Below are positions 48,917 through 57,440 of a DNA stretch of 64,000 nt, in pieces. The translations under genes were made by a program, and so were the position numbers. The stretch is from Reyranella sp. (GTDB lineage Bacteria > Pseudomonadota > Alphaproteobacteria > Reyranellales > Reyranellaceae): NCBI RefSeq assembly GCF_004297405.1, contig NZ_SCVC01000006.1:434001-498000 (forward strand), read 5' to 3'. Position 1 is the stretch's first letter. Each line of letters begins with the position of its first letter. Below the pieces are notes generated by a model, which saw only the letters and a program-made list of their open reading frames with translations, made no database searches and was not told where the DNA came from.

Positions 48917-49801
48917 TTGGTCGTCGAACCCCTCATTGTCGCGCTGCTGCTTGCTGCAGCACTGATGCACGCTACCTGGAACGCCATCTTGAAGTCCGAC
49001 CAGTCGGACCGGCTGGCGACGTTCGGCATCATCATGACGACCGGTACCGTGATGGGCCTCTGCGTCGTCCCCTTCGTGCCCATGATCGAACCGGCCGCGT
49101 GGAAGTACCTTTTGACGTCAGTGACGATCCACATCGCCTACTACTTCTTCCTGCTCAAAGCCTATTCCTACGGCGATCTCAGCCACACCTATCCCATCGC
49201 GCGCGGCCTGGGGCCGCTTCTGGTCGCGCTAGTGTCGGGCCGCATGATCGGCGAGCATCTACGCCCCCAGGATATCGCGGGCGTCCTGCTGCTGAGCTTC
49301 GGCCTGATAGCCCTCGCGATGCCCTTGAAGAACGTCGTGCCACGGCCGGGGAGCCGACATGGGCTCGCCACCCTGTTCGCCATGCTGACGGGCGTGACCA
49401 TCGCGGCCTACATCATTGCCGATGGCCTGGGTGTGCGGGCCGCCGGACCGACTTTCGAGCACAGGATTTCCTATATCGCCTGGCTCGCCGTGATCGAAGG
49501 GCCATGGCTGCTGGTTCTTGCGGCGGTGCTGCGGCCGGGGACGGTATGGACGCACGTCAAACGCACCTGGTATCGCGGCATGATCGGCGGCGTGGTCGCC
49601 AATGTCGGTTATGGCATTGCGATCTATGCGCTCGTACTGGGCCCCATGGCGCATATCGCGGCCTTGCGCGAGACTTCCGTCCTCTTCGGGGCACTGATCG
49701 GCACGTTGCTGCTGGGCGAGCCGTTCGGACGGCGGCGTGTTGCCGCCGCGGCAGTGATCGTGATTGGCCTGGTGTTGATGAACGGCCCGCAGCTCATTTG
49801 A
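48917..49801 (+). CDS. DMT superfamily (EamA) transporter
   Basis: A 294-residue inner-membrane transporter with about ten helices in two EamA repeats; typical parts are ALMHATWNAILKSDQSDR in helix 1, YSYGDLSHTYPIARGLGPLL in the first repeat and ALRETSVLFGALIGTLLLGE in the second. The start is probably a TTG at 48917, since the next in-frame ATG (48965) would remove most of the first helix. It is not closely similar to the other EamA protein at 32406-33305. The substrate is unknown. Confidence 0.82.
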   Translation: MVVEPLIVALLLAAALMHATWNAILKSDQSDRLATFGIIMTTGTVMGLCVVPFVPMIEPAAWKYLLTSVTIHIAYYFFLLKAYSYGDLSHTYPIARGLGPLLVALVSGRMIGEHLRPQDIAGVLLLSFGLIALAMPLKNVVPRPGSRHGLATLFAMLTGVTIAAYIIADGLGVRAAGPTFEHRISYIAWLAVIEGPWLLVLAAVLRPGTVWTHVKRTWYRGMIGGVVANVGYGIAIYALVLGPMAHIAALRETSVLFGALIGTLLLGEPFGRRRVAAAAVIVIGLVLMNGPQLI

Positions 49802-50345
49802 GGGGACGAAGCTCGACCTCGAGGTGAGACAATCGTTCCAGCAGCTTGTGGCGCGCATAGATCGGCCACCAGCCGTAGAGGAAAATATCGAGCGGGCCCC
49901 ACATCGCGACCCAGCCGACGATCAACAGACCTTCGGAGAAGATGTGGGCGATGGGCGAAGGCGAACCCGCAAGGAAGTGGCGCGCCACGAGGCAGACCAC
50001 AAGGAAGATGACTCCAACTGCGAGGCTTGTACGAGCGCGCCACCACATGGTGCGAAGTTGCCGCCATTCGCTGCGGCGGCGCAGTTCGAAGTGATGCCTG
50101 ATCGATGTCGCCACATGTGCCGCTTCGGACCGTACGAGCTCGTCTTCGGGAAGAAAAATGATCAACCGCATCGGCCGGCTGCCGAGATCTTCGGCTGATC
50201 CGACAATGTAGTCGTCGGCCGCGGCGTCGAGCTCCTTCTCCTGAAAGGGCGAGGGATCGAGCGAATTATAGAGACGCGAAATCCGGTCGAGACGCAATTC
50301 CACTGCAGCGGCGTCGACCTTGTGTGCAATATGATTCGCTGTCAT
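49794..50345 (-). CDS. Hypothetical two-helix membrane protein
   Basis: A 183-residue protein I do not recognise. The N-terminal ~100 residues are soluble with an alpha/beta look and contain ADDYIVGSAEDLGSRPMRLI and IFLPEDEL. Two hydrophobic helices follow at about 107-126 and 137-160, and a basic tail ends the protein. It overlaps the EamA gene's 3' end by 8 bp on the opposite strand and is divergent from the acetyltransferase fusion gene, 35 bp away. Codon use looks normal for the genome, which supports it as a real gene. Confidence 0.7.
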   Translation of the reverse strand: MTANHIAHKVDAAAVELRLDRISRLYNSLDPSPFQEKELDAAADDYIVGSAEDLGSRPMRLIIFLPEDELVRSEAAHVATSIRHHFELRRRSEWRQLRTMWWRARTSLAVGVIFLVVCLVARHFLAGSPSPIAHIFSEGLLIVGWVAMWGPLDIFLYGWWPIYARHKLLERLSHLEVELRPLK

Positions 50346-50380
50346 GGCTCAGACACGATTGTCGGCGAGAGGACGAAGGC

Positions 50381-53059
50381 ATGTCCACCCGTAACCTCGA
50401 CAAGCTGATGTCCCCGCGCTCCGTCGTGGCTATCGGCGCCAGTTCACGGCCGCACTCGGTCGGCGAAGCCGTCACACGCAACTTGCTGGCAGGTGGCTTC
50501 CAGGGCGACATCTACTTGGTGAACACCAAGGGCGGCACGATCGAAGGCCGTACCGTGTTCCGCAAGGTCTCCGAGCTGCCAGCGGCGCCGGATCTTGCCG
50601 TGATCACGACTCCGGCGGAGACCATTCCCGGCCTGATCGTGGCGTTGGGCGAGCTCGGCACCCGTGCTGCCGTCTTAATCAGCGCCGGGCCTGGCGCTGG
50701 CTCGGATGCACGCGCTGTCAATGCGCGTTGGCGCAAGCGCCTGCTGCGGGCAGCCAAACCCTATCTGATGCGCATCGTCGGGCCCAACTGCATCGGCTTT
50801 GCCGCGCCGCGCATCGGATTGAATGCGAGCTTCGGGCCTTCGGGATTGAAAGCGGGCCGCATCGCCGCGGTCGCCCAGTCGGGCGCAGTGCTGGCCGGTC
50901 TCGCCGACTGGGGCGTAGCGCAGGGCATCGGCTTCTCGCACCTGATCTCCATGGGCGACATGGCCGACGTCGATTTCGGCGATACGCTCGACATGCTGGC
51001 GCGTGAGTACGACACGCGGGCGGTGCTGATGTATGTCGAGGGTATCACCCAGGCCCGCAAGTTCATGTCCGCAGCCCGCAGCGTTGCGCGCGTGAAGCCG
51101 GTGATTGTTCTGAAGGGTGGTCGCCACGCCTCTGCCGCTGCCGCCACGGCGTCGCACACCGGGTCGATGGCAGGTTCTGCGGCGGTCTATGACGCAGCTT
51201 TCGCCCGTGCCGGTCTCGTGAACGTATTGGGGCTTGGCGAGCTGTTCGATGCGGCCGAGACGCTGGGACATGGCCTCGCACCGCGCAACAGCCGGTTGGC
51301 GATCCTGACCAACGGCGGTGGAGCGGGCATCGTGGCCACTGATCTGCTGGCGGACGAGGGCGGAGAGATGGCCTCCATTCTGCCGCGCACGATCGCACAG
51401 CTCGATAAGAAGATGCCGCGCAGCTGGTCGCGGGCCAACCCCGTCGACATCGTGGGCGATGCCAATGGCGCGCGCTATGCCGCCGCCCTCGATGCGTTGG
51501 CCGACGATCGCGGCGTCGGCGCGGTGCTGGCGATGAACGTGCCGACGGCGCTCACTTCCTCGGTCGAGGCGGCCCGCGCGCTTGCCAGCGCCGAGGGAAC
51601 CAAGGTCGTGCCAGTGATTGGCTGCTGGATCGGTGGGCCGGAGGCGCAGGCCGGCCGCCGCGTCCTGCACGAGGCTGGTATCCCGGCCTACGACACGCCG
51701 CTGCGCGCAGTGCGTGGCTTCATGCACATCATCGAGTACCGCCGCGGCCAGCGCGCCCTGCAGCGCACGCCGCCGTCAGTCTCCGAAGCGCGCGCCGACC
51801 CGCACCTCGTGCGTTCGATTGTGGCCGGTGCACTGGCCGAGAAGCGCGAAATCCTGACCGAACCCGAGGCCAAGCGCGTGCTCGCAGCTTATGGCATTCC
51901 CGTTGTGCCGACCGAGATCGTGCTCGATGCCGCCGAGGCTGCTGCTGCCGCGGTCCGTATCGGCTTTCCGGTGGCGGTAAAGATCTTGTCGCGCGATATC
52001 ACGCACAAGAGTGACGTCGGCGGCGTGGCGCTTGACCTTGTCTCTGAACAGGCGGTCCTCGACGCTGTCCGCGAAATGATCGGCAAGGTGCTGGTCAAGG
52101 CCAACAAGGCGCGCATCGACGGCTTCGTCGTGCAGCCGATGATCAAGCGGCCACATGCAGTGGAACTGATCCTGGGGGCGGCCGAAGATCCGGTGTTCGG
52201 GCCGATCCTGCTGGTTGGGCATGGTGGCGTCGCCGCCGAGGTGATCGACGACAAGGCGCTGGCCTTGCCACCACTCGATCCCGTCCTGGCCGAGGATGCG
52301 CTGAGCCGGACCCGCGTCGACCGCCTGCTGCGCGGCTATCGCGATCGCGCGCCGGCCGACCGTGGCGCCGTCGGTGAGGCGATGGTCCGGCTATCGCAGC
52401 TCATCGCCGACGTGGACGAGATCGCCGAGCTCGACATCAATCCACTGCTGGCCGATGCCGATGGCGTGTTGGCGCTCGATGCGCGCATCGTCGTGCGCAA
52501 ACCGCAGGCCGGGCACGAGCGGGCGGCGCGCTTTGCCATCCGGCCCTATCCGGTCGAACTTGAGACCGAGATCGAGCACCGCGGCGAGACGCTGCGCATC
52601 CGGCCAATCCGACCCGACGACGAACCGTTGATACAGGCCTTCACCAAACGGCTGACACCGGAGGATGTGCGACTGCGCTTCTTCGGGCCGATACGTGAGC
52701 TGTCACACGAAATGGCGGCACGGCTGACGCAGATCGACTATGACCGCGCCATGGCGTTCCTGTTGCTCGATGGCAAGGAATTGCTAGGCGTCGGCAGGCT
52801 CGCCGCCGATCCGGGCTTCGAGCAGGCAGAATTCGCTTTGATCGTGGCCTCGGATCGCCAGGGTCACGGCTATGGCGCGCTGCTGCTCAATCACGTGCTG
52901 CGCTATGGCAAGTCGCGCGGCGTGAAGCGCGTGATCGGCCACGTGCTGCGCGAAAACAGCAAGATGCTGGAGCTCGCCAAACATCTTGGCTTTCGGCGTG
53001 AGAGTGGCCGCGCCGGCGAGCCGGACATCCGTGTGGTGAAGTCGCTGGCCAGTTTGTAA
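50381..53059 (+). CDS. Bifunctional acyl-CoA synthetase (NDP-forming)-like / GNAT protein acetyltransferase
   Basis: A homologue of the Pat/YfiQ lysine acetyltransferases that inactivate acyl-CoA synthetases. The 892-residue protein has a CoA-binding domain (about 9-105), succinyl-CoA-ligase-like domains (about 150-460) and an ATP-grasp domain (about 495-710). The ligase-like part carries the ASHTGSMAG loop with His259, the phosphohistidine position in active ADP-forming enzymes. A C-terminal GNAT domain (about 745-890) has the acetyl-CoA loop SDRQGHGYGALL. The ATG at 50381 follows GAAGG; the longer frame from 50324 overlaps the divergent gene. An acyl-CoA synthetase encoded at 47096-48787 is a conceivable target; that is inference. 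Confidence 0.9.
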   Translation: MSTRNLDKLMSPRSVVAIGASSRPHSVGEAVTRNLLAGGFQGDIYLVNTKGGTIEGRTVFRKVSELPAAPDLAVITTPAETIPGLIVALGELGTRAAVLISAGPGAGSDARAVNARWRKRLLRAAKPYLMRIVGPNCIGFAAPRIGLNASFGPSGLKAGRIAAVAQSGAVLAGLADWGVAQGIGFSHLISMGDMADVDFGDTLDMLAREYDTRAVLMYVEGITQARKFMSAARSVARVKPVIVLKGGRHASAAAATASHTGSMAGSAAVYDAAFARAGLVNVLGLGELFDAAETLGHGLAPRNSRLAILTNGGGAGIVATDLLADEGGEMASILPRTIAQLDKKMPRSWSRANPVDIVGDANGARYAAALDALADDRGVGAVLAMNVPTALTSSVEAARALASAEGTKVVPVIGCWIGGPEAQAGRRVLHEAGIPAYDTPLRAVRGFMHIIEYRRGQRALQRTPPSVSEARADPHLVRSIVAGALAEKREILTEPEAKRVLAAYGIPVVPTEIVLDAAEAAAAAVRIGFPVAVKILSRDITHKSDVGGVALDLVSEQAVLDAVREMIGKVLVKANKARIDGFVVQPMIKRPHAVELILGAAEDPVFGPILLVGHGGVAAEVIDDKALALPPLDPVLAEDALSRTRVDRLLRGYRDRAPADRGAVGEAMVRLSQLIADVDEIAELDINPLLADADGVLALDARIVVRKPQAGHERAARFAIRPYPVELETEIEHRGETLRIRPIRPDDEPLIQAFTKRLTPEDVRLRFFGPIRELSHEMAARLTQIDYDRAMAFLLLDGKELLGVGRLAADPGFEQAEFALIVASDRQGHGYGALLLNHVLRYGKSRGVKRVIGHVLRENSKMLELAKHLGFRRESGRAGEPDIRVVKSLASL

Positions 53060-53134
53060 TTTTTGTTTTGCTGCCCACCCTGCGCCAAGGCAAAAGAATA
53101 GCGACCCGCCAAGAGCTTAGGGCGAATCTCTGAT

Positions 53135-54283
53135 ATGGCGTCTAGGAAGAACAGAAGCGGGAAGGCGAACAGAAGGAGTCCGAAACCGCCACCGGGACTG
53201 GGTGAGCGCCTGCGCGCGCGGTTTGGGGCACTTCTGTCATGGATCGAGGCGCATCGCTGGCACTCGATCATCGTGGCCGTTGTGCTGATGTTCGTCGGCA
53301 GTCTGTTCGGTGGCTATTGGCTCGCTCAACGCTTCGATCTGACGGATCGCGATCGGCTGGCGCGCGATACGCTCGAAGACATGAAGCGTGGTGGCTCCTC
53401 GGCGACGCGCGAGTCTGAGCCCAAGTATGCGCGCCTCGAAGATCTGCCGGACTTTCCCAAATACTCCGAGGCCGAACCGGGCAAGCCACGGGCAACGCTC
53501 GGTGAGAAGCCGAGGCCCGCGCCGGCCAAGCCACAGCAGGTCGCGGCAGCGGCGTCGGCCGAGCAGACATGGCGGCGCAACGCATTGCCGTTTCGTGACC
53601 TCAACAGCCGTCCGCTGATCGCGATCGTAATCGACGATGTCGGGCTCGACCGGCCGCGCTCCCGGCGCGCCTGGGAATTGCCGGGCCCCATGACCATGTC
53701 GTTCCTGCCGTACGCCAAGGATTTGCGTGAACAGGCAAAGGCGGCACGGGCGAAGGGGCATGAGCTGATGCTCCATCTGCCGATGGAGCCCAACGGACGC
53801 AACGATCCGGGGCCGAATGCGCTTCTGGTCTCGCTGAGCGATGCCGAACTACGTCAGCGCACCAACACTGCGCTCGACAGTTTCGACGGCTTCGTCGGCG
53901 TCAACAACCACATGGGCAGCCGCTTCACGGCGTTCCGGCCGGGCATGGAAACGGTCATGCGCCAGTTCAAGACGCGCGGCGTGATGTTCCTCGACTCGCG
54001 CACGACGGCCCAATCGGTGGGCGACCAGACGGCGCACGAGCAGGGCGTGCCATCGATCGTGCGCCACGTCTTTCTCGACGACGAAGAGACGTTGGACGCC
54101 GTACGGCGCAAGCTCGCGGAGACCGAAGCGGTGGCGCGGCGGCAGGGCTTCGCGGTGGCAATTGGCCACCCGCACGACGTCACTCTGCAAGCGCTGGCGG
54201 AATGGCTGCCGACCGTCCAGAGCAAGGGTCTCGCGCTCGCACCGTCATCGGCTGTGTTGCGCAAGCGGAACGGTTGGGATTGA
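53135..54283 (+). CDS. Divergent polysaccharide deacetylase family protein (DUF610/YibQ-like)
   Basis: A 382-residue protein with a basic N-terminal tail, one membrane anchor (about 43-66), a Pro/Ala-rich linker (to about 145) and a periplasmic NodB-like barrel. Motifs seen are IAIVIDDVGLD, the MLHLPMEPNGR segment and GVNNHMGSRFT, the divergent metal-site residues of this family. In many Gram-negative bacteria members follow a carboxyl-terminal protease in an operon with envelope genes; that is not the case here. Activity on sugars is not established for the family, so this is called by fold only. Confidence 0.87.
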   Translation: MASRKNRSGKANRRSPKPPPGLGERLRARFGALLSWIEAHRWHSIIVAVVLMFVGSLFGGYWLAQRFDLTDRDRLARDTLEDMKRGGSSATRESEPKYARLEDLPDFPKYSEAEPGKPRATLGEKPRPAPAKPQQVAAAASAEQTWRRNALPFRDLNSRPLIAIVIDDVGLDRPRSRRAWELPGPMTMSFLPYAKDLREQAKAARAKGHELMLHLPMEPNGRNDPGPNALLVSLSDAELRQRTNTALDSFDGFVGVNNHMGSRFTAFRPGMETVMRQFKTRGVMFLDSRTTAQSVGDQTAHEQGVPSIVRHVFLDDEETLDAVRRKLAETEAVARRQGFAVAIGHPHDVTLQALAEWLPTVQSKGLALAPSSAVLRKRNGWD

Positions 54284-54310
54284 GTCACTCCAACGAACTT
54301 GGAGGAATCA

Positions 54311-55927
54311 GTGCGTTACAAGAAGCAGGCGATGATCGTGGCTCCGCAACCGGAACCGACGGAGGCGGGCGCCGACGTGCTGCGCGAAGGCGGCAATGCC
54401 GTCGATGCGGGCATTGCCTGCGCGTTAGTCCAGGGCGTGGTCGACCCATTAATGTGCGGTATCGCCGGCTTCGGCAGCTGCGGTATCTACATGCCGGGCA
54501 AGAAGTTCCACGGCTACATCGATGCCCACGCGCCGGCGCCGCTCGGCGCTCGGCCCGACATGTGGGCCAACCTGATCGAGAGCGAGACGCGCGACGGCTA
54601 CGGCTTCATCCTGAAAGGTCGCGTGAACGACATCGGCTACAAGTCGATCTGTGCGCCGGCCAATCTCAAGATGTACTACGAAGCGCACAAGGAGCACGGC
54701 AAGTTGCCCTGGTCGCGCATCGTCGAGCCGGCGATCGCCTGGGCTGAAAGTGGCTGGACGGTGCGGCCACACGTTCACTACTGGTGGTCCGATGATGGCG
54801 CCTTCGGCCGGGCGCCCAATCACGAGCGCACCAACTTCACCAGGCCGGCGCGGGATCTCTACTGCCGTGCCGATGGGACTCCCAAGCGGGTAGGCGACCG
54901 GGTGGTCAATCGCGACTACGGCCAGACCCTGCGCGCCATCGCCAAGGGCGGCGCCGACGTCTTCTACACGGGCGAGATCGCGGCCGCGATCGCCGAGGAT
55001 ATGAAGAAGAACGAGGCGCTGCTGACCGCCGAAGACCTCAAGGCCTGGACGCCAATCCGTAACCAGCCGCTGTGGGGTGAGTATCGCGGCTACAAGGTTT
55101 CGACCAACCAGCCCCCGGGCGGCGGCGTGATGCTGCTCGAGATGCTGAACATCCTCGAGAACTTCGATCTCGGATCGATGGAGCACGGCTCGGCGCAGTA
55201 TCTGCGTGTGGTCAGCGAGGCGATGAAGCGCGCCACCATCGACAAGGACGCCTATGTCGGTGATCCCAAGTTCGTGAAAGTGCCGGTCGAGCATCTGACT
55301 TCTAAGACCTATGCCAAGGGCATGGCCGAGGAGATCCAGGCCGGTGTGATGGCCAAGGTGCAGCGCTTCAATTCGGGCGCTGTTTCCAAGGATACGACGC
55401 ACATCTCCGTCCTCGACAAGGATGGGAATTGCTTCTCGATGACCCATTCGCTTGGCATGCCGTCGGGCGTCGTCACGCCGGGGCTGGGCTTCATGTACAA
55501 TGGCTGCATGGGCGTGTTCGATCCGCGGCCGGGCCGGGCCGGATCGATCGCGCCAGGCAAGGCGCGCTTCAGCTCGGTCGTGCCCTCGATCATCTTCAAG
55601 GACGGCAAGCCGCACCTGATCATCGGTGCACCAGGTGCCACGCAGATCGCGATGGGCGTGCTGCATGTCGTCCTGAACGCGCTCGATTTCGACATGACGA
55701 TGGTTGAGGCCGTGAGTGCGCCGCGCTTCTCAGCGACCTCGGACACGATCGATATCTCCAACCGCATCCAGGGCAGGGTGGAGCGCGAACTGCAGGGCAT
55801 GGGCTATCCGGTGGTCCGTAGCCCCTATGGCTTCGGCTTCGCCGCCGTTCACGCCATTCGCATTCACGAGGACGGGCTGGATGGCGGGGCCGACCCCGGT
55901 CACGACGGCGTGGTCATCGCTGTTTAG
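54311..55927 (+). CDS. Gamma-glutamyltransferase family protein, no signal peptide
   Basis: An N-terminal nucleophile hydrolase that matures by self-cleavage. The predicted nucleophile is Thr362 at the start of TTHISVLDKDGNCFSMTHSL, which would begin the small subunit; the large subunit shows GGNAVDAGIACALVQGVVDP. The GTG at 54311 follows GGAGG by five bases, giving 538 residues. The protein starts directly in the enzyme core (RYKKQAMIVAPQPEPTEAG), with no signal peptide, so it should be cytosolic, unlike E. coli Ggt. A Bug receptor follows after 53 bp of AT-rich DNA. The true substrate may be a gamma-glutamyl compound or another amide. Confidence 0.87.
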   Translation: MRYKKQAMIVAPQPEPTEAGADVLREGGNAVDAGIACALVQGVVDPLMCGIAGFGSCGIYMPGKKFHGYIDAHAPAPLGARPDMWANLIESETRDGYGFILKGRVNDIGYKSICAPANLKMYYEAHKEHGKLPWSRIVEPAIAWAESGWTVRPHVHYWWSDDGAFGRAPNHERTNFTRPARDLYCRADGTPKRVGDRVVNRDYGQTLRAIAKGGADVFYTGEIAAAIAEDMKKNEALLTAEDLKAWTPIRNQPLWGEYRGYKVSTNQPPGGGVMLLEMLNILENFDLGSMEHGSAQYLRVVSEAMKRATIDKDAYVGDPKFVKVPVEHLTSKTYAKGMAEEIQAGVMAKVQRFNSGAVSKDTTHISVLDKDGNCFSMTHSLGMPSGVVTPGLGFMYNGCMGVFDPRPGRAGSIAPGKARFSSVVPSIIFKDGKPHLIIGAPGATQIAMGVLHVVLNALDFDMTMVEAVSAPRFSATSDTIDISNRIQGRVERELQGMGYPVVRSPYGFGFAAVHAIRIHEDGLDGGADPGHDGVVIAV

Positions 55928-55980
55928 TCATCGTCAGAATATAAAATAGATAATGTCTAGATAAGAAAGGGGAGGAGTAT

Positions 55981-56961
55981 ATGAGTACGATAGGACGGCG
56001 GCAGCTGCTGGCCGCCAGCGCGGCCGTGGCTGCAACGGGAGCAACGCCTGCCGCAGCGCAGGCCAACTATCCCGACAAGCCGATCCGTATGGTCATCGCC
56101 TTTGCGGCGGGTGGTCCTACCGATGTCGTCGGCCGGCTCCTGGCACCGCGACTGTCGGAGATCCTGGGGCAGCAGGTTGTCGTCGAGAACAAGCCGGGCG
56201 CCACGGGCAACATCGGCACGGCGATGGTCGCCGATGCCAAGCCGGACGGCTACACGATCCTGTTCAGCGCCTCGACTATGGCCATGGCACCGGCGCTCTA
56301 TGGCAAGCAGCTCGGCTACGACCCGGTGAACGGGCTCGCGGCCATCGCCTATGTGGCGAGCGTGCCGCTGATCCTGCTGACGCCGGTCGATGGCGCGAAG
56401 AGCACGCCCGAGCTGGTGAGCATGCTGCGGAAGGATCCGGGCAAGTACTCCTACGCCTCGTCTGGCAACGGCGGGATGATCCACCTCGCGAGCTATCTGT
56501 TCGCCAAGCGCGCCGGTGGCGATGCGCTGCATGTGCCTTACCGGGGCTCGGCGCCCGGTATGGTCGACATGATCGCGGGCCGCCACGGCTTCCAGATCGA
56601 CACACTGCAATCGAGCAAAGGTTTCATCGATGGCGGCAAGGTGCGCGTGATCGGCGTGGCGGCCGACAAGCGCCTGCCGCAGCTTCCCGACGTGCCGACG
56701 ATCAAGGAAGCAACGGGCTTCGATTACTCGATCAACACCTGGTACGCGGCTTACGCGCCGGCCAAGACGCCGCGACCGATCATCGACAAGCTCAACGCCG
56801 CCTTCAACCAGGCGCTGAAGCAGCCCGACATGATGAAGAAGGCCGACGAGCTGGCGATCGAAGTGATTATCTCGACGCCGGAACAGGCTAAGCAGTTCTA
56901 CGACAGCCAGATGGCCTTCTGGGACCCGATCATCAAGGAATCGGGTGCGAAGCCGGAGTAG
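55981..56961 (+). CDS. Bug/TctC family tripartite tricarboxylate-type periplasmic binding protein
   Basis: A 326-residue extracytoplasmic receptor with a twin-arginine-like signal (GRRQLLAASAAVAATG, cleavage near AAAQA). The Bug ligand loop is YPDKPIRMVIAFAAGGPTD, followed by ENKPGATGNIGTAMVADAK and PDGYTILF. A GGGGAGGA site precedes the ATG. It lies between the glutamyltransferase and a GNAT gene and has no membrane-transport partner nearby. It is only moderately like the other Bug protein at 45496-46461, so it probably binds a different acid. Confidence 0.91.
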   Translation: MSTIGRRQLLAASAAVAATGATPAAAQANYPDKPIRMVIAFAAGGPTDVVGRLLAPRLSEILGQQVVVENKPGATGNIGTAMVADAKPDGYTILFSASTMAMAPALYGKQLGYDPVNGLAAIAYVASVPLILLTPVDGAKSTPELVSMLRKDPGKYSYASSGNGGMIHLASYLFAKRAGGDALHVPYRGSAPGMVDMIAGRHGFQIDTLQSSKGFIDGGKVRVIGVAADKRLPQLPDVPTIKEATGFDYSINTWYAAYAPAKTPRPIIDKLNAAFNQALKQPDMMKKADELAIEVIISTPEQAKQFYDSQMAFWDPIIKESGAKPE

Positions 56962-56962
56962 C

Positions 56963-57439
56963 ATGGCGACCTTCACCATCACCGATCTCAGCGAGCGGCC
57001 GCAGCATACCGATGCCGTCGCGATGCGAATCTGGAAGGCGTTCTGGGAGCCTTACGGCGCGCCGTATGATCAAGTTCGCAACGGGCTCGAGCCGTTCCTG
57101 AAAGCGGAGAAACCGATTCCTTTCGCGATGGTCGCCGAGATCGATGGCCAGGTGTGTGGCAACGCGCTGGTCATCGAGAACGACGAGGAAACGCGGCCGG
57201 CGCTCACGCCGTGGATCGCAGCGGTCTGGGTGGATGAAGCGGCCCGCGGACAAGGCATTGCCGCGGCTTTGCTGGAAGAGGGGATGCGGCGGTGCGCTCT
57301 GCTGGGCGTTCCTCGGGTTTACCTCGTGGCGCGGCCGGGGATGCGCGGCTTCTATGTCGAACGTGGTTGGATGCCGCTGGAAGAGGGCGTGGGCAAGCAT
57401 GGCCTCACGCTCTATGCGCGGGACACCAAGGCGGGTTGA
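56963..57439 (+). CDS. GNAT family N-acetyltransferase
   Basis: A 158-residue acetyltransferase-fold protein. The acetyl-CoA pyrophosphate loop is in DEAARGQGIAAALLEEG, after the beta strand IAAVWV, and the C-terminal half has VYLVARPGMRGFYVERGW, typical of this family. The ATG at 56963 follows GGAG by five bases and is just past the Bug stop, so the two genes are co-transcribed. The acceptor is unknown. Confidence 0.87.
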   Translation: MATFTITDLSERPQHTDAVAMRIWKAFWEPYGAPYDQVRNGLEPFLKAEKPIPFAMVAEIDGQVCGNALVIENDEETRPALTPWIAAVWVDEAARGQGIAAALLEEGMRRCALLGVPRVYLVARPGMRGFYVERGWMPLEEGVGKHGLTLYARDTKAG

Positions 57440-57440
57440 G

